Below are positions 63,887-64,000 of a stretch of DNA of 64,000 nt, one piece after another; position 1 is the stretch's first letter, and every line of letters starts with the position of its first letter. The translations under genes and the position numbers were made by a program. The notes below the pieces were generated by a model. That model did no database searches, had not been told where the DNA came from, and was given only the letters and a program-made list of their open reading frames with translations. Source of the DNA: Geovibrio thiophilus. GTDB taxonomy: Bacteria; Chrysiogenota; Deferribacteres; Deferribacterales; Geovibrionaceae. The stretch covers positions 2,933,553-2,997,552 of the forward strand of contig NZ_CP035108.1 of assembly GCF_004087915.1 (NCBI RefSeq). The letters are read 5' to 3'.

Positions 63887-64000
63887 GCCTATTATCCCTT
63901 TTCGTGGCGGATAAAAAGACATATACTGATCAGATATGCCTTGTATGATTTATTCTCGGCGAGAAGAAACCCGAAATCAGCTTATTGGAATTGCAGCACT

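Overview
The window comes from a Gram-negative bacterium. The evidence is two TonB-dependent receptors, an outer-membrane porin, lipoproteins and an MCE/Pqi envelope system. It appears to be a respiring, motile anaerobe: two long multihaem cytochromes c, menaquinone-type genes and three chemoreceptors, one with a haem c motif. The carboxynorspermidine route to polyamines and this overall gene mix resemble Deferribacterota (Geovibrio/Denitrovibrio-like). That placement is inference; there is no rRNA gene here. Layout, left to right: (1) 1-6.2 kb, minus strand: end of nth, a UbiD-like decarboxylase, a UbiE/MenG methyltransferase, then a signalling group (SpoIIE-type phosphatase, HDOD protein, response regulator, degenerate kinase-like protein). 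(2) 6.3-10.7 kb: HIT protein, PhnA-like protein, an AAA/DUF4143 ATPase with an inverted repeat at its start, a zinc alcohol dehydrogenase and an aldo/keto reductase. (3) 10.8-19.9 kb, minus: two chemoreceptors and a Pqi/Let-type operon made of two half-size PqiA proteins and a PqiB/LetB-like protein with eight apparent MCE repeats. (4) 20.1-25.1 kb: tandem FepA-like receptors, each followed by a structured repeat. (5) 25.3-29.8 kb, minus: speA and the carboxynorspermidine synthase and decarboxylase genes. (6) 30.4-37.5 kb: TetR regulator, CBS/DUF21 membrane protein, YitT protein and two sensor kinases, one with its response regulator. (7) 37.6-43.6 kb, minus: a rhodanese lipoprotein (frameshifted), porin, small secreted protein and two multihaem cytochromes, in the same order as the extHIJKL electron-conduit cluster of Geobacter. 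(8) 44.4-48.7 kb: thioesterase, a split potassium/proton antiporter with its RCK protein, a lipoprotein and MscL. (9) 48.8-52.3 kb: an AT-rich BcgI-like restriction-modification pair next to tRNA-Phe, bounded by a 12-bp direct repeat. (10) 52.5-64 kb: a phosphohexomutase-like protein, hisF-hisE, aroF with a Phe/Tyr-rich attenuator leader, a frameshifted haem-c chemoreceptor, gltX, a 124-bp tandem repeat array, der and a PLP aminotransferase. Two unexpected non-coding signals stand out. One is a family of dispersed three-hairpin elements whose linkers and loops are conserved while their stems change sequence and stay self-complementary. The other is the aroF leader peptide, with 12 aromatic residues out of 15. 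Four genes are broken by what look like single-base changes in short A runs. These may be real lesions, phase-variable tracts or assembly errors.
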